Source: Agarophyton chilense
Taxonomy: Eukaryota > Rhodophyta > Florideophyceae > Gracilariales > Gracilariaceae
Direction: 5' to 3'
Assembly (NCBI GenBank): GCA_030374765.1
Contig: JARGXX010000004.1
Location: forward strand, 930,001 to 994,000
Length of the DNA stretch: 64,000 nt
The notes beneath the pieces are model-generated. The model saw only the letters and a list, made by a program, of their open reading frames with translations, ran no database searches and had not been told where the DNA came from. The first letter of the stretch is position 1; every line of letters starts with the position of its first letter. A program made the position numbers and the translations under genes. Of this stretch, positions 29,554 to 42,701 are shown piece by piece.

Positions 29554-31511
29554 TTAAAGATCCGGAATGCTACTATTCACACTACCTCCATTCGCAAGAA
29601 ATAAATCCTTGGCCCAGCGTATGTTGAACTCGAGATGGGGAGTGTTTTCCAATCGCCATGCAAACAACAGAACAAGTCGGTTGAAGTACAGAACTGGAAC
29701 TTCCATAGCAACCTCACCAATGAGTGCCATGGGAACCTTGTCAACGACGAAGTTCAAAACGGCTCTCTCATTCACTCTTAAACCCAGCAAGATAACCGTC
29801 ACGTGATCACACTCTTCAGAGCCTTTGTTGCCGCTTCTGGAGTTATGTCTACTGTCAAATTCGTGGACTCGAATATGAGCTCATCTGCTTCTTCAAATTC
29901 ATCTTTCCCGTACAGAAAAACACATGCAGGTGTTACTGCAGCCCATAGACGACCCGTAGCACACGTCCCTTCGCAGTTTATTCCCGGCTTCAAGAGTTTC
30001 TTTCGAGGAAGTTTTATTTCTGACACTGCACCTGGAAGCGACCGTCCATTTGTAATTCGCGCCTTTTGTTAGTCTTCACCGTGCTCTTCATCATCTTCAA
30101 TATTGATCATATGACCGCTTACGGTTAGATTTTTTGAATTTGGATTTCTGTGACCATTCAGAATTTCAAGCACTTGCCTAGTGCGTAATGACCATACGAT
30201 TAAACTAAATGTGTCAAGACATCCCGCCGCAATAAGCTCACCCGCCGCGTCGGCTGCCACGCAGGCAAAGTGCCTTCTTGGCGGCAGACCCACCATGACC
30301 CAGAAGTTGCGATATCGCCGAATGTCGAACGCTCTAATGCGGCTATCTAAAGAAGCCAAGATAATAACGTCATTTTCAGCAAAAGCAAGTGATGTAACAG
30401 TTGTCGAATGATCTGAGATTGTTGCCGCGCAAAATCCAGTGGCCGCACCTCGTAATTTGACTAGTCCATCCATCGAGCCAGTCGCGAAAGCTCGACCGTC
30501 GGGACTTAATGCAATTGTAGTAGCCATGAGGGAATGTGCTTGTTGATATAGGACGTGAATTTCTGCTTGCAAGTCCCGGATAAGAATTTGACTGTTGGAA
30601 GAGGATATTGCCACCCAATCTCCGCTAAAGTTCAAAGCAATTCGATTGATAGATCCATTAGAAACCGATAGTGTATGAAAAAGCACAAGTTCCGTGAATG
30701 GAACCCTTTTAGCATTCTTTTCCTTTAGATCATTTTCGTCAATATTTCCGTCAACCTAACTGCCTTCTTCTATTGTCTGTCGCTTTATGTTCTTAAGAGT
30801 GAAGAGCCCATCACCAAATACTTGTGACTCATCCTTCATGTGCTCAGGCAGTTCGAAAACAGCGAACACCCCGTTGCACATGCCTACGACCAACCTATCT
30901 TCTCGAATGGATGCGCCCGTTGACTTGTGTGCCGATGCATGTTTGACAAATTTTCGACTTGCGAGCTTCGCTGATAAGGGCACGGCGAATAGCTGTCGCC
31001 TAGGTTAGTGTGTTTCGCTTGCAAATGGATACTTTACTGGATTGTATTCGGGATGATCGTCATCATATCGTAGATTCCAGCATGGCATTACTCCATCCCC
31101 TGAAATAGTCCCCAGTCCGTTCTTTCCGACGAACTGAATGACGTTTACATAACTACGATGACCATATAAGACAAGCGGTTTGATATGAATTCCTTGTTGT
31201 CGTTTTGAAAGATTAAAGACAGTTACTCCATGATCTGATGCAACAGCAAGTCGAAGTGAATCCTGGCTCCATGCGATAGAAGAAGATATTATTGCAAATT
31301 GGGCTTTGCGTCTCCACGCACCGAATGTTGGAATACGACTAGAGGGCACTTGCCAAACCTCAACGTGCTTTCCAGCAAACACCGCAAACTTGGCGCACGG
31401 TCATAACGCACATGTTTGATCTTCAAAAATGTGAGATATACCACCAATCACTCAACCCGAGGGCAAGAGATGAACAGCGGCGTGGGAGGCGTTGTCAGTC
31501 GTCAGAATAAC
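29554..31511 (-). pseudogene. PWP2: Pseudogene of PWP2/UTP1, U3 snoRNP WD40 protein
   Basis: PWP2 is a WD40 scaffold of the small-subunit processome in the nucleolus. Recognisable blocks in order are KFAVFAGKHVEVWQVPS, a WD repeat ending LVLYGHRSYVNVIQF, RLVVGMCNGVFAVFELP, LFHTLSVSNGSINRIALNF, SGDWVAI, IALSPDGRAFATGSMDG, AFDIRRYRNFWVM, LIVWSLRTRQVLEILNGH, then GRLWAAVTPACVFLYG, LTVDITPEAATKAL and LRVNERAVL through LENTPHLEFNIRW. Most of it stays in one frame but is broken by stops near 31463, 31402, 31005, 30756 and 30069, and a one-base shift near 29810. The WD repeats expected between VLEILNGH and GRLWAAV are missing, and the extreme N-terminus is absent. PWP2 is essential in yeast, so an intact copy should exist elsewhere. 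Confidence 0.85.
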
Positions 31512-33648
31512 ATTTTTTTATTGGCTTATTGATGAAAGATAATGGGTAGCCTCAGATGCGATAGCAAAAGTTCCCCTGTGGTGTGGATCAGTGTGTTGGA
31601 TACGACCATTTGTTGTGTGAAGCAAAGTATTGGAGGAAGTGAGCAAGAAACCATGCACCTAGCATCGAGACCACTGTACATCTCCATCCCGATAACTACC
31701 ACAAATGAAAAACAATGTCAATTTCAGTGAAAATATGGCTGCTCGGTCGTAGACTATCACGAGCTATAAAGTAAATGAATGCGAGCTCAGCTGCGGAAAA
31801 AAAAGAAATGGGGGTTTTATTCTGGAAATAATCGATATCAGCAAAAGCGTGGGCGTCATGCCTTCTTCACAAGAAGCTAATTTGCCGTACGTGCCCAGTA
31901 ATAGTTCAAATGATCTTTAGAAAAGGTAGAACCAGACGAACCCCTGGACCAAAAAGTCGGCTTACACGCACAAAAATACACCGCAGTCATCGGAGTTCGT
32001 CTGTTGCGTAACGACGACGTTATCTGCAGACCACTTCGTAGCCTTTAACTCATGTCTCTTGGTCGCGGCTTCATCACGGATCCATCGCAAAGTTTTTCTC
32101 GAACCTCGGGAGATCCGACTATGCCCATTGAATCCAGGTGTGCGACGATCTTATCCTTGTAGATAATTATTCCTAATATTTAGTATAAATTCTGCTGGTT
32201 GATCGGTATCAGCATGAGATCGTATTGAAATACATCGAATCTGCGAGTCCATCGCTTAACCCGGAAATAGTTGTACTCAGTTACTCTTGTTCGAAGATTG
32301 AATTTGAACAAAGTTGAATACAAGAACAAATAAATCCCTTGGACTTTTGGTATGTGTTGGGCAGAAGGCGTTTTCTTCTTTGACACATTCTTATCAGGCG
32401 AGCTATTTCCATTCACGAAACTGTTTGGGTGGACGTTTGGTCTTGATTTTTCATCAGACTAAGTCTTCCTGGCGAATGTCGTTCTCCCAGTCAGAAGATT
32501 CATGTAGAAATTGACGATCTCGTCATTCAGCCGGTTACTGCGCCGTATTGTCCGTAGATCTTTCGCTCGAATAATGCCACCGTCAACACGAGACAACTAG
32601 CTGTGCTGATTTGAAGCATCGGATAGCGTCGCTCGTAAACGGGATACTGTTGAATCCGTTAGAGAAGCATTCGCGGAACGGAGATCTGTGACTGTGACTG
32701 ATGATCACGCTCACTTTGAGCTTGATCATCTTGATCTTCATACCAGTTCTCCTCAGGTGGTGTTTCAAGTTGTTCCCATTTGACGAAATGCTCCAGCTCG
32801 AAGAACCTGTTCTTTTGATCTGAGAATGGAAGGCGCTCTATGCCCTGCTAATGTAGTTGCAATATCTTCTTGCAAAGAGGGTTGTCGGATCATAGCAGAA
32901 AAGCAATTGTAGGAGGAAGGTTAGCAATCTGTTCGGCCTTTGTAGCAGGGGAAGGTATTGTTTCAAGATTTTCATTTCTAGTAAACGACCTTTCTTCAAG
33001 CCGACTCTTAACCGAAACTTCAAGAGCTCCTTGCTGTGGGCGCAACTGAAAGCAGTGCCCTGTGCTGTTGGAGTGACGGGTAACTTTGTCGCAAAGGTTG
33101 CAACCAAATCACCTAATATTCACACATTCCATAAAACGCAGACGTCTTTCTTTCCAGTTCCCAAGCCGAGATTGTCCGAACGACAGGCAGTTACGTCTCT
33201 TTTCGATGTGTGCTGGTACCAATAAATGATGTAAATTGGTCCACGGCGACACTGAATACTTTCTCATCGCATTGTGTTACGCATCGCAGAAGTGACACGC
33301 ATACTATTCGATTGATTTGCATTGTATGTTTGTCGGCGCTCCCCACAAAAAGTGTCAAGAACTCTCTCAACTATTCGCGATCGGATCTTGTGGTTGCGAC
33401 TGCATCAAGGAAGAGAACTTCATGAAAAAGGCGCTTCTCCGTGATGCTTGAGATGTCGCAAAAAGAGATATGTTGCTACTAAAACTGTTGTCAGCGTCAA
33501 TTCTTGTGCTTCTTGACGATGCGCATGGTGGTGGAAGGAGGAGTGAATAAAGAAGGCGGGAGGGAAGCAGGCGGAGGTTTGGGGGAAGAGTCATTGATGG
33601 AAAGCGCGGATAGAGGCGTGCAGACAAGGGGCGAGGGCGTAACAGGAG
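31512..33648. other. No recognisable gene
   Basis: Only short frames occur. Some plus-strand pieces between 33030 and 33430 look weakly protein-like (e.g. AKVATKSPNIHTFHKT) but carry no known motif and are broken. From about 33520 to 33640 the plus strand is purine-rich. Confidence 0.5.
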
Positions 33649-34090
33649 TGAAGGTGAAACGAAACCGGTTGAGAACTGTAAACAGCCTGGGCCTGAGGTA
33701 TCTTACCGACGCCACGTGGACTGGCCGACCTCAGCTGGACACATTTAGATAATTATTTTATTTTCAATATTGTGATAGATTAGCATTACAGTGCCAGGGA
33801 GATCTCAGGGCCTCTCCATTGCTTTTTCCTTGGCTTGAGTGACGCTTCTTCCTTGGAGTAAGGTAGGCACCGTTAGGATACTAAATCACCCCCTTTGGTG
33901 CCTTAATTCCGCCAATTGGTTTTCAAGCCAGCGTTTCCATCTTCGACCTGTAAGGCTATGCAGTAAACGCTAGCCCGTTGCACCAAGTACTCTGGGACTG
34001 CCGCCGTCAAGGATTCGAACCTTAGGACCCGCTCTACCACGCTACCCCAGGCTGAGACCAGTACGCTGACCCACCAGCCCTTGCGTTGCA
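33649..34090 (+). repeat. 5' LTR of first chromodomain gypsy element
   Basis: About 440 bp, TGAAGG...TTGCA, related to 51426-51869 at roughly 80% by eye. It is followed after three bases by a primer binding site, so it is a 5' LTR. The start is set by where similarity to the second LTR begins; 33677 or 33694 are less likely alternatives. Confidence 0.75.
34001..34050 (-). other. Truncated tRNA-like sequence inside LTR
   Basis: On the minus strand GGTAGCGTGGTAGAGCGG resembles a tRNA D-arm/A box, and AAGGTTCGAATCCTT is a perfect T-arm/B box with a 4-bp stem. They are only about ten bases apart, so the anticodon arm is missing and this is not a functional tRNA gene. The related LTR keeps the same structure at 51781-51830. 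Confidence 0.65.
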
Positions 34091-34093
34091 TTT

Positions 34094-34111
34094 TGGTCTC
34101 CCGACTTAGAA
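34094..34111 (+). promoter_or_regulatory. Primer binding site
   Basis: TGGTCTCCCGACTTAGAA, complementary to a tRNA 3' end in CCA. The same 18 bases recur at 43303-43320 before the second gag, so both chromodomain elements used the same tRNA primer. Confidence 0.75.
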
Positions 34112-34215
34112 TCCCTTAGAAATAATTGAACAGAGCACTGGAACGCAGAGTTTTGCCGATTCTAACTTTTGGTTTAATTCTCCCACGGACAAGAAGTACA
34201 GAAGCAACCGCCATT

Positions 34216-37200
34216 ATGGATGCAGAAAACACACCCAACCTACCAGATCATAGGACTCCTACGGCAGGACAAAGTGCAACTGCAACGCCGGCGATGTCAC
34301 CAGACCCTCAGGTTGATACCGCTAGCGACTGCAAGAGCACGAGGAGTCAACCGCAAGAAGTTCTGACCCCACTGGATATCCCTGAAAGAATTCGCCGAGA
34401 ACCCACGGTGGCAGCGCGTTTACGAGAACGCCTCACCAGGGCCACCTCTAGGCCAGCAAAATCTCAAGGAGAAACCCACCAGACCGAAGTAATTAGAGAA
34501 AACATGCCCGCAGGGCTTGCTGACCTTCTCTGGCCCCGTGCTCGTGAGCTCTGCTCAGCTCATGTGGGTTCCATTATTGACGTGGGACTCGCTACGGCGA
34601 TCGCTGACCATACGGATTACGTCATCACGCGAATCGCCCCTGGGGTAATGGAGTCTGAAATATTCATAGACTCCCTCCTACAGGCCGTTCAAGGAGCAAT
34701 CACCCCGCCAGGCAGGCAATTTGGTCCCTAGGACAACTCCACCACAAATTAACTATCCGGTTTCCATATGGCAACCCTCTACCGAACCCCCAGGAGCGGC
34801 GGAATTATCCGTCCCTCGCCGGGAATGCCATCCGGAAAAGCCCATGGTGGGACAATCTAGGATCAGAAGAGAAGCTTCGCGTCTAGATATGAGACAGGTT
34901 GCCCATCAGGAAATCCAAGGGTTGAACAAGCAAGGAGCAGAAGAAAAGCTCCGCGTTTAGTAGAGAGAAACCGCCTGCCCAACCGGACGGATTATATGAG
35001 GTACAGCGACCTCAGGGCTCCATCGGATCTGGTAGAGAGATAGATTTTTTAGGTCCCCATTCCGCTGGAAAGAAAAGAAGCAACCGCAGGGGAAAGAAAA
35101 ACAGAAGGAGTAAAAGAAGAGACCATTCGGACACGAGTGATTCCGAATCGGCGGCGACCGAAACGACCGACTCGGAAGTGCATGAGGCTGCCGTTCGAGG
35201 CCTCAGACCACTGACAACCACCAACGAACTTTTCCTTAAGGTTTTAGACTACCGGAATTACCGGCTAGCCGACAGGTCCACGAAATATTCTGGTTCGGGT
35301 GCTCGCTGAATCGGCGAATGGGCCAAACAGATGCAACTAACCATTACGGACAAGTTCTCGGGTTCCGATCCCATTGCTGTCCTTATGTTTCTCAGTTTGT
35401 TCCGTACGGTCTGCGATCAGAACGGTGTCCACGAGGGCGCCACTCTGTACCTTTTCCAATTCTTCCTAACAGGACAGCCGCGTGACCGAGTGGTTTCGAA
35501 AAATTTCTGGCACAACTGACCTCGTGGATGCTCCATATCGTGAGCTCCTCAGGTCATACCCTCATGTTGTTCATTACCTCTTGGAAATTACGCCGCGGAT
35601 GACGATACTATGGATGCCCACCAGGAAGTAATATCCTTTAGGCAGAGCACCAACATGACCGAGTCGGCTTCCGCAGACGACCTATGGAAGAAGTCTTACC
35701 GATGTGGAAACGTGTTCCCCGAAGGACGGCTTAAACCTCACTTCATCACTGGAAATGCTCCCTGCCATTCGGAAACATGTCCGCAATTACCACACAGAAA
35801 ACCCACAACACTCCTTTTGATGGCTCGTCACCTATGCCGAAGGTTATGGCAAAACCTACAGGACTTCCAGGCGCCACGGGGATATAACCAGAGGACAGGC
35901 AACTCCATTGCGTAAACCCAACCAAGCCCATTTGGTTAGCTCCACGGAGTCGGACATGGATGCTTCACTCCATTACGCCGATTCGGGAGATGTCCTTGCG
36001 GTCAATTTCAGTGCTTCTCCGTCTGGGCCCCCATCATATACCTCCCAGAGAACTACAGTGACCACTGGACCACCCAGACTCAATTATTCTCCCTTTACGC
36101 CGCCCCGCAAGGACGTTTTTGTTCGCTCTCCAAGGGCTTGCTTTCTTTGCCTTTCAGTGACCCACCCTTGTTACTGTACGAGGTATCTGCCTGAGGACGC
36201 ACGTAAAAACCTCCTAGCCCTAAGCGAAGAGAACTACCGGGTGCGAAGATCCGAAGGAATGTATAGAAGGGCAGCGCAACGAACCACAGGGATCCCTTGA
36301 AGCTCACGCTATGCCACGCCTCCGGATACTCCGATCAAAATCTCACAGGTCCACGCCATTGTAGATCCTACGGACGACCCCGTGGAAGAATCATATTCTC
36401 AGGAAGAAACGGAAACCCCATCCGAAAACTCCTAGAGAGACGACTCGAGGCAAATCCTCCCTCTTGAAGCCCATGCCTCAACCAATTGGACGATCACCAG
36501 CCAAAAAGCTCCTCACCTTCCAATAGAAACCATCCACAATGGACCACTCAAGATGAACCAGAATTGAAACACAGTGACAACCCCGTCTGTACCGATAGGA
36601 AAGAGAACTAAAAAGTTCGAGTAATCGTAGAACTTCGTTCCCACGGCTCTCGAGTGACCACAGATATATTGGACACAGGGGCTGGTTCCAACTTGGTCCA
36701 TCCTAAGCTGCTCTCACTGGGGTGGCATGATTTCGTTCAGACAAGGAAACCCCGAAGGATTACCGATGCATCACGTAGACCAATGGAAGTTAAATGGATA
36801 GTACCATTTACCCCCCAGGTAGGACAATTCAAAGTCCTCACGTAGTTCCTTGTATCTCCTAACTTGGGCGCTGAGTCAATCCTAGGGACGTCCTTTATCG
36901 ATCGATACATTGAGGCCATTTATCCAAGTTTCAGAAAAGTCGCTTTCTACCGCGCACCTTCCATCTCCATAACTGGTTCAACCCCAGGTCCAGAAGCTAA
37001 CCACAAACGAGCGGTTGTCTCCGAAAACACGAAGTCCAACAAGGTTCGCCTGTCAAAGCCCATAACGATACCCCCGATGACCCAGATCGCTGTATTGGTC
37101 CATTCCCAGTCTTCGGGTCTCGTAACGATTCAGAACCACCCGAAAACGGTTCTGGGGCACCTTACCTTGATGACCAATCGAGTAATGGACATCCACCCCA

Positions 37201-40200
37201 ACAGATCCTTTTTGGTGACCATCAGCAACTTCCGAGATAAACCCGTGCGGTTACCTAAAGATACAGTGATTGACATCACTCTACCCGCGCCCGTGGCCAT
37301 TATGGAGGCCCAAATGGATAACCTTGCAACACCAACTCCCGAAGAGGACGTCGACTCTTGGGAGGAGACGGTCGCCATCGGCGCAGAATTCGAATCCTAT
37401 AGGCCCCAGGTACTTGATCTCCTCAGGGAATACCAGGCCATGTGTTCAGGTAGATTGGGCACAATCAGAGCCACTACACACCGCATTGACCTTTAAAATG
37501 ATGCTAGACCTCAGTTCCAGCACCCGTATCGTACTGGCCTTAAGGGTAGGGAAATTGTCGCGGACCAGAGGGACAAGATGCGCAAAGCTCAAGTCATAGA
37601 GCCGGCGCCTCAAAGCCAATCCGAATGGGAAAGTCCCCTTGTCCTCGAGGCTAAGAAAGATGGCTCCGTCAGGTTCTGTGTCGACTACAGGAAGCTGAAC
37701 GCAATAACCAAGAGGGACACATACCCGACACGCCGCATGGATGACTGTCTGGATTCCTTAGACGAAGCTGCCGTATTTACCACACTGGACGCTAACTAGG
37801 GATATTGGCAAATCAATTTGGCCGAAGACGCGAGAGCGCTGAAAACCTTTACCACCCATGAAGGTCTGTTCAGATTTACTCGCGTGACCTTTGGTTTGAA
37901 GAATGCACCAGCCACGTTCCAATGGGTAATGGACATTATACTGTCCAGAGTCAAACGGAAATTCGCCCTGGTCTATTTGGATGACGGTTTAATCTTCTCA
38001 CGGACCGTAAAAGAACACTTTCGCCACGTGAAGGAGGTGCTACCAATCCTACATGACGCTGGCGTAACACTGACACTCCGCAAATGCGCTTTATTCCAGG
38101 CCTCAGTGGACTATTTTGGTCACGTCGTTCTGCCAAGAAAGCTAAAGGTGGCCACACTGACCACAAATGCGATTCGCCAGGCTAAGCCTCCTAGGACCCA
38201 CACGGAACTACGATCCTTCGTGGGCTTGTGCAACGTTTACTGACGGTTCGTCCGAGGGTTTGCCAAGATTTCGGCCCCTCTCAACGCGATGCTGAAGAAG
38301 GGAACACCTTCGGATTTAGAAGCCTCTACGTATGACCAGTACGAGGCATTTCAGACCCTAAAGGACAAATCGCTGAACCCACCCATATTGGCTTTACCAA
38401 AGTCCTATAAGCCTTTCGTACAGGACACAAATGCCTCTGATTTCCGAGTGGGTTGTGCACTGCTACAGGAACAGGAGTCACCAAAGGACTATCGACCTAT
38501 TGGCTACTGGAGCAAAACGCTCACCAGCGAGGAGCGAAACTACAGTACAAACGAAAAGGAAGGTCTATCCATCGTATAGTTCGTATTGACACTCCGTCCG
38601 TACCTCGAGGGAACCGGGTTTACCCTTAGGACAGACCATGACTCACTCCGCTGGTTACTCAATATGACTGATGCATCGAGTTGCCTCGCTAGATGGCGCC
38701 TCAGGCTCTCCGAATATGACTACGAGATAACCTATAGGCGAGGAATCAAGCACTAGGCAGCAGATGCCCTCTCGCAAATCAATATCGACAGAACTGACGA
38801 CACTCCATTGGACGACCTAATTTCTACCCCCTTCAAAGACGATGGACCTCAGGACTATACGGAAGCAGATGACCTGATGGGTAAGGTGCAATCGGAGGAT
38901 TCCGAGGTAAAGGAGAACGAAGTATATCTATTGGACTGGGAGACAGTACCGCCCAATTAGGCACGACCTCAGGTTGATGCGATAGCCCGAGAGGAAAAGA
39001 ACTCCTCCCTGTAACTATTGAGAAACTCCTACAGGCGCAGTTCAAAGACGAGTACTGCAAGAAAACAGCCCAATTGGTAGGAACCCCAGGATGTCTGTTC
39101 GATTTTGACAGATTTGGACTACTATGTCGCCTCTCACCGCTGGATGGCGCACTCCAACGGGTAGTACCCCCTTCGCTAAGGGCGCGATTCCTATACCTCG
39201 CCCATTCCCCCCGCTTGATTGGTCACCCTGGAGGCCAACGAATGTACCAGGCCTTAAGGAAGTTCTTCTACTGGCCACCAGTTGCGCAGGACTTATGGCA
39301 AACCACACGGAACTGTGCATCGTGCGCCTAGATCCGAGGGTCTCGTGCCACCAATCAGGCCAAATTGAAGCTCTTCCCCGCCGCAGGTCCGATGGAATTT
39401 GTCGCAATGGATATGCTTGGGCCTTTGCCTAAGTCGTCCCATGGGAAACGGTTTGTTTTGGTTATAACCGATAGGTTTACCAAACTTACCCGAGCCCTAG
39501 CCTTAGGGAAGACAACGGCCACGGATGTTGCCACGGCCTTCTTGTCCCACACGGTATGTTCATATGGCATGCCACTCCACCTCCTTACGGATAACGGCAG
39601 CCAGTTTGTATCCAAATTCTTCTTGCATGTCTGTGCTACCTTAGGAATCAAGGTATTAAACATGGGACCACCACGACGTTCCACTCGCAAACCAATGGCC
39701 AAGCCGAACGCTTCAACCGCGCCCTTCTGGACCGATTGGGGCACTACGTTCCGGAGCACGAAGTGGACTGGGACGACTACGTTGAGCCACTGGTTTATGC
39801 CTACAACATGCATGGGCACGCTTCCACAAGGACAACACCGTTCGACTGAACGCTAACGTGAGCGCGGCCGCCGATAGCTGTTGACCTTCAGGAGTCTATC
39901 ATACCCCTGGACATAACCGAATGAATGACTCCTACCCAGGCGAAGCGCTACTCGCGCTGACGCATCGACCCCATTATCCATTCGGCCCGAACTGTACTAG
40001 CCAAAGCCCAACGGCGCTACAAGATCAATTTCGACAAAGCCGTTTGTAACACATTGACCTTTGGGGAAGGAGACCTGGTTTACCTGGACCGGCCACCGAA
40101 GGACAGTGAGGAGCTCGAGGACACTACGTAGAAGCACCTACCCCGCTCTACGGGACCATACAAAGTCCTTAAATCCAATTAGCACACCATCACGTTGCTA

Positions 40201-40620
40201 ATTGACGGCCTACAGGACACCGTGTCTATTGACCGCGTGACAAGAGCTCCCAGTTCCTCCGGGCCAGGAAAGTCCCAGCCCCCTAGCCCAACGGAAGTAC
40301 CACGACCTCAGGTCGACGCTCAAGTCTCCACACCGCCTAAGCCAGTTCCCGCGGTCTCGACTAGCCCCATGGATCCGATTGTCAACGCCAACTACTATGA
40401 CCGATCTCTCCTAACCGACTCAGATGGATTAGCCCCTCTGGACCACACTCTGTTTCCGGAGAATGATCACCAACAGGAATATGTGATTGAGCGCATCATC
40501 TCCGCCGGTCGGGACGAAGATGGAACTATGCGGTATCGCGTCCGTTGATTCGGCTACACAGCTGAAGAAGACACTTGGCAAGAGCCTCAAACCATTCCGG
40601 CTAATTTTATCGCCCGCTAT
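34216..40620 (+). pseudogene. Gag-Pol of first chromodomain Ty3/gypsy element, heavily decayed
   Basis: Gag starts at ATG 34216. A capsid piece KFSGSDPIAVLMFLSLF lies near 35350 and a CFLC-x-H type knuckle near 36140. Protease: DILDTGAGSNLVH (36660) and SILGTSFIDRYIEAI. RT: FCVDYRKLNAITKRD, LVYLDDGLIFS (second Asp now Gly) and RSFVGLCN. RNase H: VQDTNASDFRVGCAL. Integrase: HPGGQRMYQALRKFFYWP, MDMLGPLPKSS, LLTDNGSQFVSKF and, after a frameshift near 39668, NGQAERFNRALLD. The chromodomain near 40470-40620 reads YVIERIISAGRDEDG and FGYTAEEDTWQEP. Stops include 37797, 38241, 38577, 38754 and 40546. In Ty3/gypsy chromoviruses the chromodomain steers integration to marked chromatin. Confidence 0.88.
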
Positions 40621-41055
40621 TGGCGCAGAATCAGTCACTCGGAGCGCGGCCTTCAGGAGGGGGCAACCATTGGTCCGAATTAATACAACCACTGGCCCGA
40701 ATAATCCCGGAACGCCTCTCAAACAGCCTCCAGACACAACGCCTCGCCGGAGCATGACGGTTCGTCGTAGCTCCCACATCAGGGAACAAGGTCAGTCCTT
40801 CGGAGACACCTGAGGAAGACTCGAGACGCTTTCAATATTGGACGCCGTCTCGGGGCACGCACGTTTGCGATACAAGAATGACCTTAAGAAAGAACAAGCA
40901 TTAATTTATTTTACAACGAACAGAGATGGAACAGCCCTCACCATGACCTCAAGGTTTGCGTAAGCGCTTGAAACACCAACAGGACTCACGGGGACGGCGC
41001 AGGAATAACTCTGTCGTCCTCATTGAAACCTGCAAGAGCGAAACCAGGACTAGCG

Positions 41056-42586
41056 TCACCCGAGGAGACAACTGGACCACCAGAACCGGCCCCAGCGAGC
41101 CGAGCACGCTCGCTTCTTCGGCGGAGATTCACCTGAGCAACTATTGTCACCATCGGAAGCCTCCCGGTCACTCAACTTTACACCATACCGGGCATCCAAG
41201 TCGGCAGTAATCCTCTGGGACATCTCCTGCGCATTCTGCCGCAGGATATTGACTATGGCGGTCTTCAGATCCTGACCCCGTCGTACAATCGTGGCGTAGC
41301 GAGCCAAGCGAACCGCCCAGGAGCAGGCTTCCCTCAGCACTGTCGCAATGTCCATCGAGGCCGTAATACCAACGGTAAGGCAGACATGACGAAGATCCGC
41401 GGCTGCAGCCGTGACTGAAGCAGGAAGTTTGGCAGTAGAGAGGACGGAGCGATGTGGACGCCCCCAGTGGACGTTTGAGCAAGGGCCTCGCCTACAGGTC
41501 TTTCAGCTTCCACAGTAACCTCGCAAGGAGGGATGTTTACTTGGGCGACGGGCGGTTCATACGAGAGCTCATCCTGAAGAGCAGTGCCCAGAGGAGCTGT
41601 TGGATGGGAGGATGGGAAGCAGTCGGCAACACAACAGCGGACTCGACCGGATGATGAAAGCCCTCCACGGGTAGGACGAAGGGATCTTCACCGAAGGATT
41701 CTCCGTCGGACATACCAGCAGGAACCATCGGCGTTGCTTCCACATCAGGCCCGAAGCATAAAGGATCGAAACCAATGGCCTTCGGATAATAGTCGGGCAC
41801 ATGAAGCCTCGGAATGTCCGATGGTTGATTCCTCAAAGGCTTGGAGGGATAGGCACGAGCGTCGTCCTGCCCCTGCGGATGCCGTGAAATCGGCGTGAAT
41901 GAGTCGGTATCCCAGTCATACCAAAGGAACCCGGGAGTCTTGCCCCACTCCACGTGTAGAACATGACCCAAAAGGGCCTCGGTCTCCTCGACGTCGAACT
42001 GGATCCCATGGACGATATTGCGGATGCCCAGGATCCTTAGGAAACGGATCATGATGTCCGGGAGTGGGACTAGGCGACCTCGAGGACCGGGTATGTTTTC
42101 ATCGTACCACACCCTCCAATCTTTCGAACGGACATTACCACGGATTCCGTACTTCGCAGTATCCAGGAAGGCCATAAGAGACCTCACGCCGAACTCAACG
42201 AACAGTACCTGCCAGGAGAGCCACGACTTTCGGTCATTGTCATCGCCCATGAGTTGGGACGGAGTGGTACGCCACCACGGACGCCGTGTGGACCAGAAGG
42301 AGCGACGAGATATGCCAATATATGACCCATTGGTTCTCATCCTCGTGGGGAAGCGAGAGGTTCAACGGAAGGCGTTTGTCGGCGCTCGTGTTGTGAAACT
42401 CCACTTGTTGTCAACAAAAGAAGAACTCCAGGGATTGACGCAGTCGCCCATCCGGTTCGTGCTTCTCATTCCGATAGGCCCGGTTGGGCATTTAGAACAA
42501 GCGGTCATACGGTGGCCTTGTAGCATTCTGGATGCACCTGAGTTCGACCTTTCGAAAGTACTACGAAGTTGCGATACGGCATTCAT
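41056..42586 (-). pseudogene. Antisense gene 3' of first chromodomain element, broken
   Basis: The minus strand carries a long protein-like reading, opposite to the neighbouring gag-pol. It has MNAVSQLRSTFERS, an in-frame TGA at 42362-42364, then LFVEFGVRSLMAFLDTAKYG, MIRFLRILGIRNIVHGIQF and EALLGHVLHVEWGKTPGF. After a frameshift near 41560 comes YEPPVAQVNIPPCEVTVEAE, and after another near 41430 LRHVCLTVGITASMDIATVL and LKTAIVNILRQNAQEMSQRI, ending in a Lys/Arg-rich tail at 41056. It totals about 500 residues. I recognise no family. It resembles in position the antisense gene at 20379-21820. Confidence 0.5.
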
Positions 42587-42701
42587 AAGCTATTGCTTGG
42601 GCTTTATTCGATTACGAGAAGTTATGAGAAGAGTTACTTCACGGAAAGATTGGGACAGGAGGAATTTAATTAGGAAGTACTGTATTTATTGTACACTGTA
42701 A

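Noticed and set aside
29554..31511. Reading the PWP2 breaks as introns
   Set aside because: Homology continues in the same frame directly across most stops without loss of residues, and no intron-like inserts are present; neighbouring genes are intronless.
34001..34050. A functional tRNA gene in the LTR
   Set aside because: There is no anticodon arm and the A and B boxes are only about ten bases apart; kept only as a tRNA-like fragment.
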